Assembly: GCA_025056155.1 (NCBI GenBank) | Contig: JANWWL010000006.1 | Location: 62,001-126,000 of the forward strand | Source: Sphingomonadaceae bacterium | Lineage (GTDB): Bacteria > Pseudomonadota > Alphaproteobacteria > Sphingomonadales > Sphingomonadaceae | DNA: 64,000 bases | Direction: 5' to 3' | Shown: one piece after another, positions 26,839 to 36,365 of the stretch | Layout of the letters: every line of letters begins with the position of its first letter | Position numbering within the stretch: the stretch's first letter is position 1 | Translations under genes and position numbers: made by a program | Notes under the pieces: model-generated | What the model was told of the DNA's origin: nothing | Database searches by the model: none | The model's input: only the letters and a program-made list of their open reading frames with translations

Positions 26839-29158
26839 GACTGACAAGCGGCCCGATCGCCGACAGGCGTTCCTCCTCGGCCGCCAGGATGGCCTTGACC
26901 AACGCCCGTTTCCAGCGCTCGGTCCAGGGCCCTGAGCCAGGCCGCGTCGAGGCGAGGATGTCGACCAGCCGGTCGGCCGCGTTGAGCCGCCCCCACAGAT
27001 AGTCGTTCTCCCGCCAGGCGCGGCTGAAGAAGGCCCCGAAGCCGGCCAAGTGCCAGCCCTTGAGCACGGCCCGGGTGCCGCCCGGGCACACGGCGGGCGA
27101 GTCCTCGGGCGAAATGCGGTCCACCTTGATTTCCTCGAGGCTGTCGAAGCCCGTCTCGCCCAAGAGGGGCAGCAGCACCACGTCGAAGAAGGGAAAGCCC
27201 AGCCAGTCGCGCACCAGGAGCCGCCGTGCGGCCCGGGGCAGGCGGCGATCGCCCACGGTGGCGAGAAGGCGAGCGTCGACCGCCGCATCCCACGCCGGCA
27301 GGTCGAGGACCGCCCCGAGGGTCTCGAGCGCTCGTCGTGCGGCGGCCGCATCGGGCCGGCCGGCCAGCTGGCGGGCGACATCGGCCAGGTCCGGCCGCTC
27401 TGGCCCGCGTCGGGCAAGCCCCGCCCCGATGGCGGCGTGGAGCCCGGCCTTCAACCGCTCGACCGGCGTGCGGGCGGCCCCTTCGAGGCGCGCGAGCTCG
27501 CGGTTGAGGCGCCGGATCACGAAGCGCAATCGGCGCAGCCGGAATTCGAGGTCGAACCGCTCCAGCAGTCGTTCGGTGGGGTCCTCGGGCGACGGCTCGG
27601 CGTTGGGCCGGGCGAGGGCCGCGGCGACGTCCGGGGCCTGCCGCAGCGCGTCCAGAAGGCCCGCCGTGGCGGCCGTGTCGAGCCCCGCCGCTACGCCCAG
27701 GGCGCGGGCGAGATCCTCGAGCAGCAGCGACAACCGCAGCCGGCGGTAGGCGAGGAAGCCCAGGCCCGCCTCGCGGGCGACGGCCGCGGGGATCCGGGCC
27801 TGCGCCGCGGCCAGGCGCGAGGCGGTCAAGGGACGCCAGAGGAAGCTCAGGCCCAGCGCGCGATCCATGGCGCGTTCGACGGTGGGCGCGAGGGAGTCGA
27901 GCGTGTCGCGGATCCGGGCGAGCTGGGCCGAAAGCCGACCGATCGCTTCGAGGTTGTCGCGGATGGGCTGTTCGCGCGGCAGCTGGGCGAGCGCCCTCAG
28001 CATCGCGGCCAGGAATCCAGGCGGGCGATCGCGCGCAGGCCCCACTTCGAACAGGTGGAGGCCGGGCTTGGGGTCAAGGTAGACGAACCGCCGGTCCACC
28101 TCGCGCAGGGCCGGCTTCAGCCGGATGGCCTCGATGGCGGGGCCGAAGGGCGCGTTCATCAGCACCGAGCCGTCGATGAGGCGCACGTCCTCGGGCGGCA
28201 GGTCGCCCGCCAGTTGGCGCGCCAGGAACGCCGCCCGATCTTCCCAGACGGCACCGGCCGCCGCGAGGTGTCGGTCGATCTCGCCCACGGAGGCGGCCGG
28301 AAAGGCGCCCGGGAAGGATGCGGTGGCCCGGGCGGCGAACAGCAGGCTGCCGCGGCTGCCCAGCCGGCGCGCCGTCGCGTCGGGCGCGCCTTCGGCCGCC
28401 TCGATGCCGGCCGTGGCGGGGGCGTGGAACGACAGGACCCGGCGATGCTCCACCTCCCACACCACCGGCGGGGAATGGATCGGCATGGCGCGGGCGCGGC
28501 CATGATAGTCGGTGACGGTCACGAACAGGTCGAAGTCGCTCGTGGGCGGCAGCAAGGCGGGCCCTGCCGGGTGGCGGCGCATGGCCTCCAGCGCCCGGTC
28601 GACCGCGGCCACCAGCCCCGGGCCGGAGAAGGGCGGCTTGAACCAGCGCGTGCGCACGAATGCGGCCAGCCGCCGGGCGACCGTGCCGGCCTCCGGATCC
28701 TCGGCCAGGGCGCGTTGCACCGCCTGCCGGGCCGCAAGCCACGCCACGGGCTCCTTGTAGAGCCGCACCAGCGGTCCCCCGGGCCGGGCGGCGGGATCCA
28801 ACAGGCGATCGACGTCGGCTTCCGCCAGCCACAGCTCGGTCAGGGGCTCGAGGTCGAGCCCCTCGACGATGGCGACGCCCAAGAGCAGGCCGTTGAGCCC
28901 GCCCGCACTTGCCCCGGCGATGGTGTCGCACACGACCCTGAGGTCCACCTCGGCCGCCAGCGCGTCGAGGAGTTCCGTCCAGACCGGCTCGGTGTCGCCC
29001 GGTGGTGCGCCCTGGCCGCGACGGCGCGCCTCGCTCGCCCGCAGGAGCTTCCACAGCTCCTTCGTCACCCCGTGCATGTAGACGGCGAGGCTCACGCCGC
29101 CGTAGCAGACGAGCGCGATGCGCAGCTCCTTCTCAGGCACCGCGGGCGGCGTGGCCAC
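26816..29158 (-). CDS. Patatin-like phospholipase (DUF3376-type, patatin-related)
   Basis: This 780-aa protein has an N-terminal patatin lipase domain: an oxyanion motif CYGGVSLAVYMHGVTKELW (residues ~18-36), the nucleophile in TIAGASAGGLNGLLLG (residues ~82-96) and the catalytic Asp in LIDGSVLMNAPFGPA (residues ~315-330). The rest is a long helical region ending SRLKEAWG, as in the large patatin-related proteins of about this length. It would hydrolyse acyl esters, probably at a membrane, though no signal peptide is seen. The start ATPPAVPEKELRIALVCYGG is close to family starts. It lies 10 bp after the 2-hydroxyacid dehydrogenase gene on the same strand and may be co-transcribed. Confidence 0.85.
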   Translation of the reverse strand: MATPPAVPEKELRIALVCYGGVSLAVYMHGVTKELWKLLRASEARRRGQGAPPGDTEPVWTELLDALAAEVDLRVVCDTIAGASAGGLNGLLLGVAIVEGLDLEPLTELWLAEADVDRLLDPAARPGGPLVRLYKEPVAWLAARQAVQRALAEDPEAGTVARRLAAFVRTRWFKPPFSGPGLVAAVDRALEAMRRHPAGPALLPPTSDFDLFVTVTDYHGRARAMPIHSPPVVWEVEHRRVLSFHAPATAGIEAAEGAPDATARRLGSRGSLLFAARATASFPGAFPAASVGEIDRHLAAAGAVWEDRAAFLARQLAGDLPPEDVRLIDGSVLMNAPFGPAIEAIRLKPALREVDRRFVYLDPKPGLHLFEVGPARDRPPGFLAAMLRALAQLPREQPIRDNLEAIGRLSAQLARIRDTLDSLAPTVERAMDRALGLSFLWRPLTASRLAAAQARIPAAVAREAGLGFLAYRRLRLSLLLEDLARALGVAAGLDTAATAGLLDALRQAPDVAAALARPNAEPSPEDPTERLLERFDLEFRLRRLRFVIRRLNRELARLEGAARTPVERLKAGLHAAIGAGLARRGPERPDLADVARQLAGRPDAAAARRALETLGAVLDLPAWDAAVDARLLATVGDRRLPRAARRLLVRDWLGFPFFDVVLLPLLGETGFDSLEEIKVDRISPEDSPAVCPGGTRAVLKGWHLAGFGAFFSRAWRENDYLWGRLNAADRLVDILASTRPGSGPWTERWKRALVKAILAAEEERLSAIGPLVSRLKEAWG

Positions 29159-29168
29159 GCCGGGCGGA

Positions 29169-30170
29169 TCAGTAGAGGTCGAGCACCTGGTCGGGCGGGC
29201 GATGGCCGTCGGCGAACACGCGGATGTTGGTGATCACCTTTTCGCCCATCTCCTGGCGCGCCTCGTAGGTGGCCGAGCCCATGTGCGGCAGCAGGACGAC
29301 GTTGGGCAGCTCCAGCAGCCGGGGATGGATGCGGGGTTCGTGTTCGAACACGTCGAGGGCGGCCCCCGCGATCCCGCGCCGCTCGAGGCAGGCGACCAGG
29401 GCGGCCTCGTCGATCAGCGTGCCGCGCGCCACGTTGATGAGGAAGGCATGGCGCGGCATCAGGCGCAAGCGCGCGTCGTTGATGATATGGTGGGTCTCGG
29501 GCGTCTCGGGGCAATTGAGCGAGACGATGTCGACCCGTTCCAGCATGGCGTCCAGGGTGGGCCACCAGGTGGCCTCGAGGGGCGCCTCGACGGCCTTGGG
29601 CAGACGGTGGCGGTTGTGATAGTGGATCGCCAGGCCGAACGCCCGGGCCCGCGCGGCCACGGCCTGCCCGATGCGGCCCATCCCCACGATGCCCAGCCGC
29701 CTGCCGGCGATTCGGTGGCCCAGCATGCCGGTGGGCGACCAGCCGGTCCACCGGCCCTCGCGGATCAGCCGCTCGCCCACGAAGATCCGCCGGGTGACCG
29801 CCAGGATCAGGGTCATCACCATGTCGGCGGTGTCGTCGGTCAGCACGCCCGGCGTGTTGGTCACGGTGATGTCGCGCTCGCGCGCTGCCTTCAGGTCGAT
29901 GTGATCCACTCCGACCCCGAAGTTGGCGATCAGCTTGAGCTGGGGCCCCGCCCCGCGGATGAGCTCGCCGTCGATCACGTCGGTCACGGTCGGGGCCAGC
30001 ACTTCCGCTTCCGCCATGGCGGCGGCCAGCTCCGCGCGGGTGAAGGGATGGTCGTCGAGGTTGAGGGTCACGTCGAACAGCTCGGCCATCCGCGTCTCGA
30101 CCGGCTGGGGCAAGCGCCGGGTCACGATGACCCGCGGCTTGTGGTCGAACTTGCGGAAGCGGGCCGGCAT
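29169..30170 (-). CDS. 2-hydroxyacid dehydrogenase (glyoxylate/hydroxypyruvate reductase type)
   Basis: The 333-aa NAD(P)H enzyme has the D-2-hydroxyacid dehydrogenase layout: a catalytic domain split around the Rossmann domain, with ANFGVGVDHIDLKAA near residue 80, the dinucleotide motif GIVGMGRIGQAVAARA near residue 155, and the catalytic Arg (NVARGTLIDEAAL), Glu (DVFEHEP) and His (LLPHMGSAT). It most likely reduces glyoxylate or hydroxypyruvate, which suits a serine/glycine-using cell, but D-lactate-like substrates cannot be excluded. ATG 30170 was chosen over the longer track ORF because homology starts at residue ~12. It diverges from the SH3 gene with 63 bp between starts. Confidence 0.92.
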   Translation of the reverse strand: MPARFRKFDHKPRVIVTRRLPQPVETRMAELFDVTLNLDDHPFTRAELAAAMAEAEVLAPTVTDVIDGELIRGAGPQLKLIANFGVGVDHIDLKAARERDITVTNTPGVLTDDTADMVMTLILAVTRRIFVGERLIREGRWTGWSPTGMLGHRIAGRRLGIVGMGRIGQAVAARARAFGLAIHYHNRHRLPKAVEAPLEATWWPTLDAMLERVDIVSLNCPETPETHHIINDARLRLMPRHAFLINVARGTLIDEAALVACLERRGIAGAALDVFEHEPRIHPRLLELPNVVLLPHMGSATYEARQEMGEKVITNIRVFADGHRPPDQVLDLY

Positions 30171-30233
30171 CCCGGGCGTCCTAGAGGAGCGGTTCCCGGG
30201 CGCGCAACCCGCCGGCCCCGGGCCGGCCCTGGG

Positions 30234-30749
30234 ATGATCCTGGGCCTGGCCGCGCTGGGCGTCTGGGGGGCGATGGCCCCGGCCTCGGCGCCGGCCCAAC
30301 CCGCCCCCAGTGCGGAAGCGCTGCGGCACAACAGCGGCCTGCCCCTGCCGCGCTTCGCCTCGTTGCGGGCGGGCCGCGCCCACCTCCGGGCCGGGCCGGG
30401 GCGCGAATATCCGGCCCGCCTGACCTTCGTGCGCGCGGGCATCCCCCTTAAGGTCCTTAAGGAATGGAACGTCTGGCGCCAGGTGCAGGACGCGGACGGG
30501 GCCATCGGCTGGGTCGACCGGGCGCTTCTGTCCACCGAACGCACGTTCCAGATCACGGGTGGCCTGCGCACGGCCCGGGCCCGCCCGGATCCCGCCGCCC
30601 CACCCGTCTGGCGCGCCGAGCCGGGCGTGGTGGGCCGCATCGTCGCCTGCTCGGCCGGCTGGTGCCGGATCGACGTCGACGGGCGGGCCGGCTGGATCCC
30701 GCAGGACCACGGCTTCGGCACTCTGCCCGGCGAGGAGGTGGACGGCTGA
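30234..30749 (+). CDS. Exported SH3-domain protein
   Basis: The 171-aa protein has a signal peptide (LGLAALGVWGAMAPASAPAQ, cleavage near residue 22) and two bacterial SH3-like modules. The first runs from RFASLRAGRAHLRAGPGREYP (residues ~40-60) through WRQVQDADGAIGWVDRALL; the second from VWRAEPGVVGRIVACSAGWCRIDVDGRAGWI. This is the common alphaproteobacterial 'SH3 domain-containing protein' found next to 2-hydroxyacid dehydrogenase genes. It presumably binds peptidoglycan or wall peptides in the periplasm. Two Cys in the second module could form a disulfide. The next gene follows closely. Confidence 0.88.
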   Translation: MILGLAALGVWGAMAPASAPAQPAPSAEALRHNSGLPLPRFASLRAGRAHLRAGPGREYPARLTFVRAGIPLKVLKEWNVWRQVQDADGAIGWVDRALLSTERTFQITGGLRTARARPDPAAPPVWRAEPGVVGRIVACSAGWCRIDVDGRAGWIPQDHGFGTLPGEEVDG

Positions 30750-30757
30750 ACCTGTGG

Positions 30758-31246
30758 ATGCTGGCGGCCGCCGCGCTGGCCGCGCTGGCGCTGGAGCGCC
30801 ACGGTCGGCTGGTCCGCGCTCGGCGCGACGCGCACACCGATCCCTTGACCGGGCTCCCCAACCGCCGGGGCCTGGCCGCCGCCTGGCCGCGCCGGCGGCA
30901 GGATGCAGCCCTCGAACTGATGTTCATCGACCTGGTGGGCTTCCGGCACGTGAACGGCGCCCACGGGCACGCCATCGGCGATGCGGTGCTCCAGGAGGTG
31001 GCGCGCCGGTTCCGCCGGAGCCTGCCCGCCACGGCCTGGCTCGCCCGCGTGGGCGGGGACGAGTTCGTGGCCGTGGGCCCGCCGGACACGGCGGCGGCCC
31101 TGACGGCGAGCCTGGCCCAACCCATCGCCCTACCCGACGGCCGGTACGTGACCATCGGCCTGCGCATCGGCCGGGCGCCGGTGTTGGGCCTCGATCTCGG
31201 CACGGCGCTGGCCCGAGCGCAGTCGGCCTTGGCCAAGGTGGCCTGA
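30758..31246 (+). CDS. Short membrane-anchored GGDEF diguanylate cyclase
   Basis: This 162-aa protein has one N-terminal membrane helix (LAAAALAALALE), then directly a GGDEF domain: DPLTGLPNRRGLAAAW, FIDLVGFRHVNGAHGHAIGDAVLQEVARR and an intact VGGDEFVAVG signature (residues ~104-113). It would make cyclic di-GMP, although there is no sensor domain and the domain is slightly short at its C-terminus. An RxxD inhibitory site is not obvious. ATG 30758 begins 8 bp after the SH3 gene's stop; the frame is open further upstream within that gene. Activity is inferred from the intact motif only. Confidence 0.8.
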   Translation: MLAAAALAALALERHGRLVRARRDAHTDPLTGLPNRRGLAAAWPRRRQDAALELMFIDLVGFRHVNGAHGHAIGDAVLQEVARRFRRSLPATAWLARVGGDEFVAVGPPDTAAALTASLAQPIALPDGRYVTIGLRIGRAPVLGLDLGTALARAQSALAKVA

Positions 31247-31290
31247 GCCGGTTCAAGGCGCGTTCAACCCGGCCGGCGCAGGCTGCGTCC

Positions 31291-32286
31291 GTGCGCGGGG
31301 TGGTGCTGTCGACCGGCCGAGGGCGCGCGCAGGTTCGCCGAGGCGGGTCCATCCCTGGGCCCGGCCCATGGCGGGCGCTGGCCGCGGGCCTATCGGCGAG
31401 CCTGTTGTGGGCGCCGGCCGTGGCCGGGTGCGGCCCTTGGGCTCCGCCCCGGGGCGTGCCCGCCTGGTGGGGCGGGGCCCCGCCGTCGCCGTCGGCCTTC
31501 CACGCGGCCCTCGCACCCTTCGGAGACTGGCGGCGTCTGGCCGGCGTGGGCGTCGTCTGGGTACCCCGGGTGGGGCCCGGCTGGCGCCCCTGGACGTTGG
31601 GGTGCGGGCCGCGCCGGTCCGTGCCCTACGGCTGGGCCGTTGTCCACTACGGCTGGTGGGGCCTCCACCCGCGCTGGGGCTGGTTCTGGGCGCCCGGCGT
31701 GCGCTTCACGTGGCACGGGCCGCGGGTCCGCTGGGACCTCTGGGGGCCGCCCTGGCAGTCCCCCGCCTGGGCCGGTGCGTGGGCCGCTCATCCCCCCGCC
31801 TGGGCCGTCTATCCCCCCGCGCCGCGGTTCTTCTCCCGGCTCCGCAACCCGGACCCGGATCGGGACCGGCAGGCTTCTCCACTCTCGACGACGGTGCCAT
31901 CCGTCACGCCGGCCGCCCCGCCCCCTCGGGTGGCCGACCCGCCCAACGCCGCATGGGCGGGCATCCCCGAACCGCCCGTCGCCGGGCATGACGGTACGCC
32001 GGCGGCGGCCGACCCGGTACCAAGGCGGCGCGGTTCCGGGCCTGCTGGGCCATGGCGTGACGAAGCGCGCCGGGTGTTGGACCCGATGCCGACCGTCGCC
32101 GCACCCGCGCGGCCGCCGTGGCCCGCGCTGCCGGGCCGCTTGGAGGAGTCTTGGCCCGCCGCCCCTCACGCCTGGTCGGCTGGGCGAGGCCTGCGCGCTT
32201 CCCGCCCGGCTGCGGCATCGCCCCTGGGGGTGGGGCCCACCGCCCCCCATCCGTCGCTTGAAGGAGTGGCCGAGCAGGAACCCTGA
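31291..32286 (+). CDS. Trp/Pro-rich exported protein resembling DUF6600 proteins, possible lipoprotein
   Basis: The ~331-aa product contains a hydrophobic segment (ALAAGLSASLLWAPAVAGC) that could be a signal with a lipobox (VAGC), placed ~40 residues in because no nearer start exists; GTG 31291, 31300 and 31303 are candidates. After it comes a run of Trp, Tyr and Gly with the repeat logic FHAALAPFGDWRRL..VWVPRVGPGWRPW, PYGWAVVHYGWWGLHPRWGWFWAPG. This resembles the repeats of DUF6600 proteins, which are exported and of unknown role. The C-terminal half is a Pro-rich, low-complexity tail. It precedes the Anbu cluster by ~27 bp. Start and localisation are uncertain. Confidence 0.62.
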   Translation: MRGVVLSTGRGRAQVRRGGSIPGPGPWRALAAGLSASLLWAPAVAGCGPWAPPRGVPAWWGGAPPSPSAFHAALAPFGDWRRLAGVGVVWVPRVGPGWRPWTLGCGPRRSVPYGWAVVHYGWWGLHPRWGWFWAPGVRFTWHGPRVRWDLWGPPWQSPAWAGAWAAHPPAWAVYPPAPRFFSRLRNPDPDRDRQASPLSTTVPSVTPAAPPPRVADPPNAAWAGIPEPPVAGHDGTPAAADPVPRRRGSGPAGPWRDEARRVLDPMPTVAAPARPPWPALPGRLEESWPAAPHAWSAGRGLRASRPAAASPLGVGPTAPHPSLEGVAEQEP

Positions 32287-32313
32287 CCCCGGATCGGCCA
32301 AAACGCCGTTGCG

Positions 32314-33806
<1,493 letters not shown>

Positions 33807-33807
<1 letters not shown>

Positions 33808-34748
33808 TGCTTTCGCGCAACGCGGCCAACCTGTACTGGCTCGGGCGTTACGTCGAGCGCGCCGACTACCTCTGCCGCCTGCTCGAAGCCACGATCCGGC
33901 TGGCCGCCCTGCCGGCGAGCCACGGCGGGGCCGACGGTGCCTGGGAATCGGCCATTCGCTCGGCCGCCGTGGCCGACCGCTTCGCCGCCTCGGGCCGGCG
34001 CTTCACCGAAGCCGACGTCGGCCACTTCCTGGCGCTCGACCCCACGCATCCCGGCTCGATTCGCTCGTGCCTCGAGATGGCGCGCACCAACGCCCGCAGC
34101 CTGCGCACGGCCCTGACCCTCGAGACCTGGCAGGCCATCAACACGGCCTGGCTCGAACTGCAACGGTTCGGGACCGAAGAGACCGACCCCCTGACCCTGA
34201 TGCGGCTTCTCGACACGGTGAAGCAGGCCCTGTTGGCCTTCGACGGCGCCGCCCACCGCAACCAGCTGCGCGAGGCCACCTACTGGTTCATGCGGCTCGG
34301 CACCTCGCTCGAACGCGCCGACAATACGGCTCGTCTGCTCGACCACAAGTATCACATCCTACTGCCGCGCACCGAACGGGTGGGGGGCAGCCTGGACTAT
34401 TTCCAATGGACGACCATGCTGCGCGTCGTCTCGGCCAACACGGCCTATCGCTGGGTCTACCGGGATTCGGTGAAGCCGTGGCTGGTGGCCGACCTCCTGA
34501 TCCTGAAACCTCAGATGCCCCGGTCGCTCATTGCGTGCTACGAGGACATCGTCTTCTATCTCGACCGGCTGGCCCGCGAGCGCGGCCGGCCCGGCCCCGC
34601 CAACCGGCTGGCCCTGGCCGGCCTCCAGCGGCTGCAAGCCACGAGCATCGACGAGTTGTTCCAGGAAGGCCTGCACGAATTCCTGCTGCGCTTCATCGCC
34701 CAGAACAACGCCCTGGGCGATGCGATCGCCGAGCAATACTTGTTCTGA
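33807..34748 (+). CDS. Alpha-E domain protein (DUF403; Anbu cluster)
   Basis: This 313-aa, mostly helical protein has the alpha-E family opening LSRNAANLYWLGRYVERADYLCRLLEATIRL and the later REATYWFMRLGTSLERADNTARLLDHKYHILLP. Two copies of an LGRYVERAD-like motif suggest an internal duplication. Alpha-E proteins always travel with the ATP-grasp protein and are thought to work with it. The start codon overlaps the ATP-grasp stop by one base (TGATG), so translation is coupled. No catalytic residues are recognisable and it may be a structural or carrier partner. Confidence 0.93.
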
Positions 34749-34760
34749 CGGGGCCCGGCC

Positions 34761-35612
34761 GTGCGCCTGCTGATCGACCATCGCACCGTCTACCGCTATG
34801 AACGGCCGGCAGCCGGCATCGTCCAGATCCTGAAGCTCACCCCCCGCTCGTGCGACTCTCAGTCGGTGCTGGCGTGGCGCATCGACGTCTCGGTCGAAGG
34901 GGTGCTCAAGCCTTTCACCGACGCCCACGGCAACCTGGCCCACGTGTTCTATGCCGACGGGGCCGTGAGCGAACTCGTCCTGCACGTCTCGGGCGAGGTG
35001 ATCACGACCGACACGACGGGCATCGTGAGCGGGACGCCCGAACCTCTGCCCAAGGCCATTTACCTGCGCACGACGCCGCTCACCGAAGCGGACGCCGCGA
35101 TCCGGACGCTGGCCGAGTCCTGCCGCGACCCCGATCCCGTGGCCGAGGCGCACCGGCTGATGCTGGCGGTGCACGAACGGGTGGCCTTCGACCCCGACGT
35201 CACCCATCCCTCGACGGATGCCGCCACGGCCTTCCGCCTGGGGCGGGGCGTGTGCCAGGACTTGGCGCAGATCCTGATCGCGGCCGCACGCCACCTGGGC
35301 CGGCCGGCGCGCTACGTCTCGGGCCACTACGCACCACCCGACCATCCCGAGCAGGAGGCCGCCCACGCCTGGGCCGAACTCGCCCTGCCGGGCCTGGGCT
35401 GGGTGGCCTTCGACCCCACGCACGGGGTCTGCGCCGGGGAAGCGCACGTGCGCGTGGCCGTGGGCTTGGATTCCGCCGACGCCGCCCCGATCCGCGGCGC
35501 TCGGCGCGGAGGCGGAGCGGAGACCCTGCAGGTGAGCGTGCACGGTCGCGCCGTGGCGAGCGACCCGCCCGGCGTTCCGCCTTCGGTGCCATCGGCGGAG
35601 GCGACGCAATGA
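34761..35612 (+). CDS. Transglutaminase-like cysteine protease/amidase (Anbu cluster)
   Basis: The 283-aa protein has a beta-rich N-terminal domain (LLIDHRTVYRYERPA..ILKLTPRSCDSQSV) and a transglutaminase core with the catalytic triad: Cys in LGRGVCQDLAQILIAAARHLG, His in EAAHAWAELALPGLGWV and Asp in FDPTHGVCAGEAHVRVAVG. Bacterial members are cysteine proteases or amide-forming enzymes. The GTG at 34761 starts 12 bp after the alpha-E stop, and its own stop overlaps the Anbu start (ATGA). In the Anbu set this protein may cleave or form the bond that the ATP-grasp enzyme handles; this is inference. Confidence 0.93.
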   Translation: MRLLIDHRTVYRYERPAAGIVQILKLTPRSCDSQSVLAWRIDVSVEGVLKPFTDAHGNLAHVFYADGAVSELVLHVSGEVITTDTTGIVSGTPEPLPKAIYLRTTPLTEADAAIRTLAESCRDPDPVAEAHRLMLAVHERVAFDPDVTHPSTDAATAFRLGRGVCQDLAQILIAAARHLGRPARYVSGHYAPPDHPEQEAAHAWAELALPGLGWVAFDPTHGVCAGEAHVRVAVGLDSADAAPIRGARRGGGAETLQVSVHGRAVASDPPGVPPSVPSAEATQ

Positions 35613-36358
35613 CCTACTGTCTCGGCATCCTGGTGCGCGACGGACTGGTGATGCTGACCGACAGCCGCACCAACGCCGGTATCGACATGGTCTCGCACTA
35701 CCGCAAGCTCCGCGTCTTCGGCGAAGAGGGCAAGCGGATCGTGGCGATCGCGTCGGCGGGTTCGCTGTCGGTGACCCAGGCGGCCATCAACCGCCTGAAC
35801 GAGGGGGTGGAGATCCCGGGCCGGCCGGGGCTGCACTTCGTGGAGACCGCCCCCACGATGTTCCGCGTGGCCGAGGTGGTGGGGCACGCCCTGCGCCAGG
35901 CCCGGCGCGAGATCGACGAGACCGTCCAATCCGAGGACGTGCAGACGGGGGCGAGTTTCCTGGTCGGCGGCTCGATCGGCGGCAAGGCCCCCACCCTGTT
36001 CCTCATCTACGGCGAGGGCAATTTCATCGAGTGCGGGATGGACACGCCCTACCTTCAGATCGGCGAACTGAAGTACGGCAAGCCGATCCTCGACCGGCTG
36101 CTCACCTATCGCACGCCCTTGCCCGAAGCCTTGAAGGTAGGGCTTCTGTCGATGAACTCCACCATCAAGTCGAACCTGTCGGTCGGCCTGCCCATCGACC
36201 TGCTGGTGCTGCGGCCTGGCCACTCCTCGGCGATCACCTTCCGCATCGAGGAGGGCGATCCCTACTATCAGGAACTGGGGCTCAGGTGGCAGCTCGCCCT
36301 TCAGGACGCGCTCGACGCCATTCCCGACCCGCCCTACCTGCCGGCGGCCGAGGGCTAG
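35609..36358 (+). CDS. Anbu, proteasome-related N-terminal nucleophile hydrolase
   Basis: The 249-aa protein is Anbu, a bacterial relative of proteasome beta subunits. It starts MTYCLGILVRDGLVMLTDSRTNAG, so after removal of Met the Thr would be the N-terminal nucleophile; the DSRTNAG motif and a Lys in the YRKLRVF segment complete the expected active-site surroundings. The track ORF begins in a shadow frame; ATG 35609 overlaps the transglutaminase stop (ATGA) and leaves Thr at position 2, which supports it. Anbu is reported to assemble as a helical ring, with unclear peptidase activity. It closes the four-gene cluster and is convergent with the acyl-CoA dehydrogenase gene. Confidence 0.93.
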   Translation: MTYCLGILVRDGLVMLTDSRTNAGIDMVSHYRKLRVFGEEGKRIVAIASAGSLSVTQAAINRLNEGVEIPGRPGLHFVETAPTMFRVAEVVGHALRQARREIDETVQSEDVQTGASFLVGGSIGGKAPTLFLIYGEGNFIECGMDTPYLQIGELKYGKPILDRLLTYRTPLPEALKVGLLSMNSTIKSNLSVGLPIDLLVLRPGHSSAITFRIEEGDPYYQELGLRWQLALQDALDAIPDPPYLPAAEG

Positions 36359-36365
36359 CGAGCGC

